Source: Rhizobacter sp. (GTDB lineage Bacteria; Pseudomonadota; Gammaproteobacteria; Burkholderiales; Burkholderiaceae_C). Taken from it: 17,566 bases of DNA. Under the pieces are notes generated by a model. That model saw only the letters and a list, made by a program, of their open reading frames with translations, searched no databases and was not told where the DNA came from. Positions 15,897 to 17,566 of the stretch are shown in pieces. The position numbers and the translations under genes were made by a program. Where the stretch lies: assembly GCA_025359585.1 (NCBI GenBank), contig JANYFX010000624.1, positions 1 through 17,566 of the forward strand, given 5' to 3'. Every line of letters begins with the position of its first letter. Position 1 is the stretch's first letter.

Positions 15897-16871
15897 TCAG
15901 AACTGCGAATCGAACTCTGGCGGAAACTGTTTTTGCGTGTCGGCGAACTTCAGGATCTCGAAGCGCACGCTCGGGCTCGCCGCTTCAGACGGCGGCGCGC
16001 CCAGGCCGATCATGCCGCTGCCGTGCAGCGTGCAGGCGCCGCGGCGCAGGCTGATGATTTCAGGGTCGTGGTCGAAGCGAACATAGGTTCCGTTGTAGCT
16101 CAGGTCGACCAACTGGAAGGTGCCGCCGTGCCAGTCGATGCGCGCATGCGAGCGCGACACGCGGTTGTCGTCGATGATGTACGTCGCCTGCGGGCTGCGG
16201 CCCAGCACCACCGGCAGGCTGGTGCCGGCATAGATGCGGTTCAGGTCGAGCCAGATCAGGCGGATGCCTTCCGGCTCGGGCATGCTCGGCGCGATGTCGC
16301 CGAACGCGGTGACCGCCGTGTCGCCGAAGCGGCGCACGGCTTCGAAGAGGTGCACGTGCACCGGCTCGACGCGGCCGCGCAGTTGCAGCCGATCCAGGCT
16401 GCGAAAACGCGAGCGGACCCACTCGTCGAGACCTTCGACGACGTTGGAGGTCGCCAGGGTTTCGTTGTCGCCGGCGTGGTCGAGCAGGCGTGCCGCGACG
16501 TTGACGGCGTCGCCGAACAGGTCGCCCGACATCTCGATCACTTCGCCATGCGCCAACCCGACCTGCAGCTTCAGCGGCGCCATGCGAACGCCCATCGACA
16601 TGCCGGGCTCGCCGGGGGTGCCGATGCGCTCGAGCGACTCGTGCATGTCGTCGGCCGCGGCCACGGCGGAGGAGGGCGCGAGGAACACCGCCATCAACCC
16701 GTCGCCGAGCGTCTTGACGACCTGCCCTTCGTGCACCGCGACGATGCGCGCCAGCAGCGCCACGCTTTGCGTGACGACGGCGGTGGCGTCGGTGTTGCCG
16801 AGCGTTTCGTACATCGACGTGCTGCCGCGCAGGTCGGCAAACAGCACGGTGCGTTCAACGATCTGGGTCAT
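15897..16871 (-). CDS. Class III adenylate/guanylate cyclase domain fused to a C-terminal FHA domain
   Basis: This 324-residue soluble protein makes a cyclic nucleotide (cAMP is more likely) and carries a phosphothreonine-binding module. Cyclase domain, about 5-180: metal-binding Asp13 (FADLRGST) and Asp57 (KTLGDGLMAVF), purine-selecting Lys53, and GDAVNVAARL with Asn124 and transition-state Arg128. The residue before VN, often Asp or Thr and involved in base selection, is Ala122 here. FHA domain, about 205-300: LGRSPQ (Arg225), SRSHARI (239-245), LSYNGTYV (Asn260). No TM segment or signal peptide is seen. ATG 16871 has no clear Shine-Dalgarno sequence; an AT-rich TATAAA about 30 bp upstream could be a -10 element. 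It follows the rpoD terminator and precedes hemH by 4 bp. Confidence 0.9.
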   Translation of the reverse strand: MTQIVERTVLFADLRGSTSMYETLGNTDATAVVTQSVALLARIVAVHEGQVVKTLGDGLMAVFLAPSSAVAAADDMHESLERIGTPGEPGMSMGVRMAPLKLQVGLAHGEVIEMSGDLFGDAVNVAARLLDHAGDNETLATSNVVEGLDEWVRSRFRSLDRLQLRGRVEPVHVHLFEAVRRFGDTAVTAFGDIAPSMPEPEGIRLIWLDLNRIYAGTSLPVVLGRSPQATYIIDDNRVSRSHARIDWHGGTFQLVDLSYNGTYVRFDHDPEIISLRRGACTLHGSGMIGLGAPPSEAASPSVRFEILKFADTQKQFPPEFDSQF

Positions 16872-16942
16872 GCGGAAGGGACGTGGCGAGCCAAGTGGAT
16901 GAGTTTATAGCGCTGCGTTCTTGCCGAGTTCTGGCGCCCAGG

Positions 16943-16974
16943 AAAAAGGGCCCCGAACGAATCACGGAGCCCTT
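16943..16974 (-). terminator. Rho-independent terminator of rpoD
   Basis: On the minus strand AAGGGCTCCG (16974-16965) pairs with CGGGGCCCTT (16955-16946), a 10-bp stem with one G-T wobble around a 9-nt loop. It is followed by further Ts (16945-16943), giving a five-T run. It starts 17 nt after the rpoD stop codon, so it separates rpoD from the cyclase-hemH unit. Confidence 0.85.
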
Positions 16975-16991
16975 GTTTCACGACGCGTCGT

Positions 16992-17566
16992 TCAGAGCGT
17001 GTCGAGGTAGGTGCGCAGCTTGTCGGAGCGGCTCGGGTGCTTGAGCTTGCGGATCGCCTTGGCTTCGATCTGGCGGATGCGCTCGCGCGTCACGTCGAAC
17101 TGCTTGCCGACTTCCTCCAACGTGTGGTCGGTGCTCATCTCGATGCCGAAACGCATGCGCAGCACCTTGGCTTCGCGCGGCGTCAGGCTGTCTAGAATGT
17201 CTTTCACCACATCGCGCAGGCCGGCCTGCATCGCCGCTTCGATCGGCGCCGTGTTGTTGGTGTCTTCGATGAAGTCGCCCAAGTGCGAATCGTCGTCGTC
17301 GCCGATCGGCGTTTCCATCGAGATCGGCTCTTTCGCGATCTTCATGATCTTGCGGATCTTGTCTTCCGGAATCTCCATCTTCTCGGCCAGCGTCGGCGCG
17401 TCGGGCTCGAAACCGAACTCCTGCAAGTGCTGGCGCGACAGGCGGTTCATCTTGTTGATCGTCTCGATCATGTGCACGGGGATGCGGATCGTGCGCGCCT
17501 GGTCGGCGATCGAGCGCGTGATGGCCTGGCGAATCCACCACGTGGCGTAAGTCGAGAACTTGTAGC
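16992..17566 (-). CDS. rpoD: RNA polymerase primary sigma factor RpoD (C-terminal 190 residues; 5' end beyond the window)
   Basis: The sequence enters in region 2 with YKFSTYATWWIRQAITRSI (regions 2.3-2.4, promoter melting and -10 recognition). It continues through region 3 (RIPVHMIETINK, RQHLQEFGFEPDAPTLAEKM) and ends with region 4: LTPREAKVLRMRFGI (4.1) and the -35-binding helix-turn-helix TLEEVGKQFDVTRERIRQIE (4.2), then KLKHPSRSDKLRTYLD. This is the canonical housekeeping sigma-70, not a stress sigma, judged by the perfect primary-sigma region 4.2 and the DDDDSHLGDFIED linker. The reading frame starts mid-codon at the right edge and stops with TGA at 16994-16992, followed by a strong intrinsic terminator. 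Confidence 0.97.
   Translation of the reverse strand, partial: YKFSTYATWWIRQAITRSIADQARTIRIPVHMIETINKMNRLSRQHLQEFGFEPDAPTLAEKMEIPEDKIRKIMKIAKEPISMETPIGDDDDSHLGDFIEDTNNTAPIEAAMQAGLRDVVKDILDSLTPREAKVLRMRFGIEMSTDHTLEEVGKQFDVTRERIRQIEAKAIRKLKHPSRSDKLRTYLDTL

Overview
The window reads as a GC-rich betaproteobacterial chromosome, most likely Burkholderiales. The evidence is the strong GC bias at third codon positions, the Bug/TctC-type binding protein with its TctDE-type regulators, the Porin_4-type porin, and a housekeeping backbone of rpoD, hemH, hslR and grpE. Nineteen genes or gene parts are recognised and almost no DNA is left over. No rRNA, tRNA, CRISPR array, transposase or integrase is visible.

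Backbone, all on the minus strand. The right end holds the 3' part of rpoD with a clear intrinsic terminator, then a class III nucleotide cyclase with a C-terminal FHA domain, then hemH (ferrochelatase). The left end holds hslR (Hsp15) and the 5' part of grpE, with a near-consensus heat-shock (sigma-32) promoter directly upstream of grpE. From memory of related genomes, hemH, hslR and grpE tend to lie together. Here about 14 kb of transport and regulatory genes (820 to 14799) separates hemH from hslR, and both seams are extremely tight.

Intervening block, left half. A TctD-like response regulator and a TctE-like histidine kinase (minus strand) diverge from a complete tripartite tricarboxylate transporter, tctC-tctB-tctA (plus strand). 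An ABC-type solute-binding protein without its own permease (here SBP-A, 6157-7260) follows tctA.

Intervening block, right half. A second TctDE-like pair (minus strand, 7253-9323) diverges from an outer-membrane porin, which is followed by a second solute-binding protein (SBP-B, the same length as SBP-A and clearly its paralogue), a fused two-domain ABC permease and its ATPase. Together these form a path from outer membrane to cytoplasm: porin, periplasmic receptor, ABC importer.

Working model (inference): the block is a composite carboxylate or related organic-anion uptake locus with two paralogous sensor/regulator pairs, two unrelated inner-membrane transporters, and two paralogous ABC receptors split between the two operons, so that SBP-A probably feeds or signals to the right-hand system while being transcribed with the left-hand one. 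A short hslR-like fragment at 6128-6165, just behind tctA, looks like a scar of how the block was assembled, and SBP-A appears to take its start codon from it.
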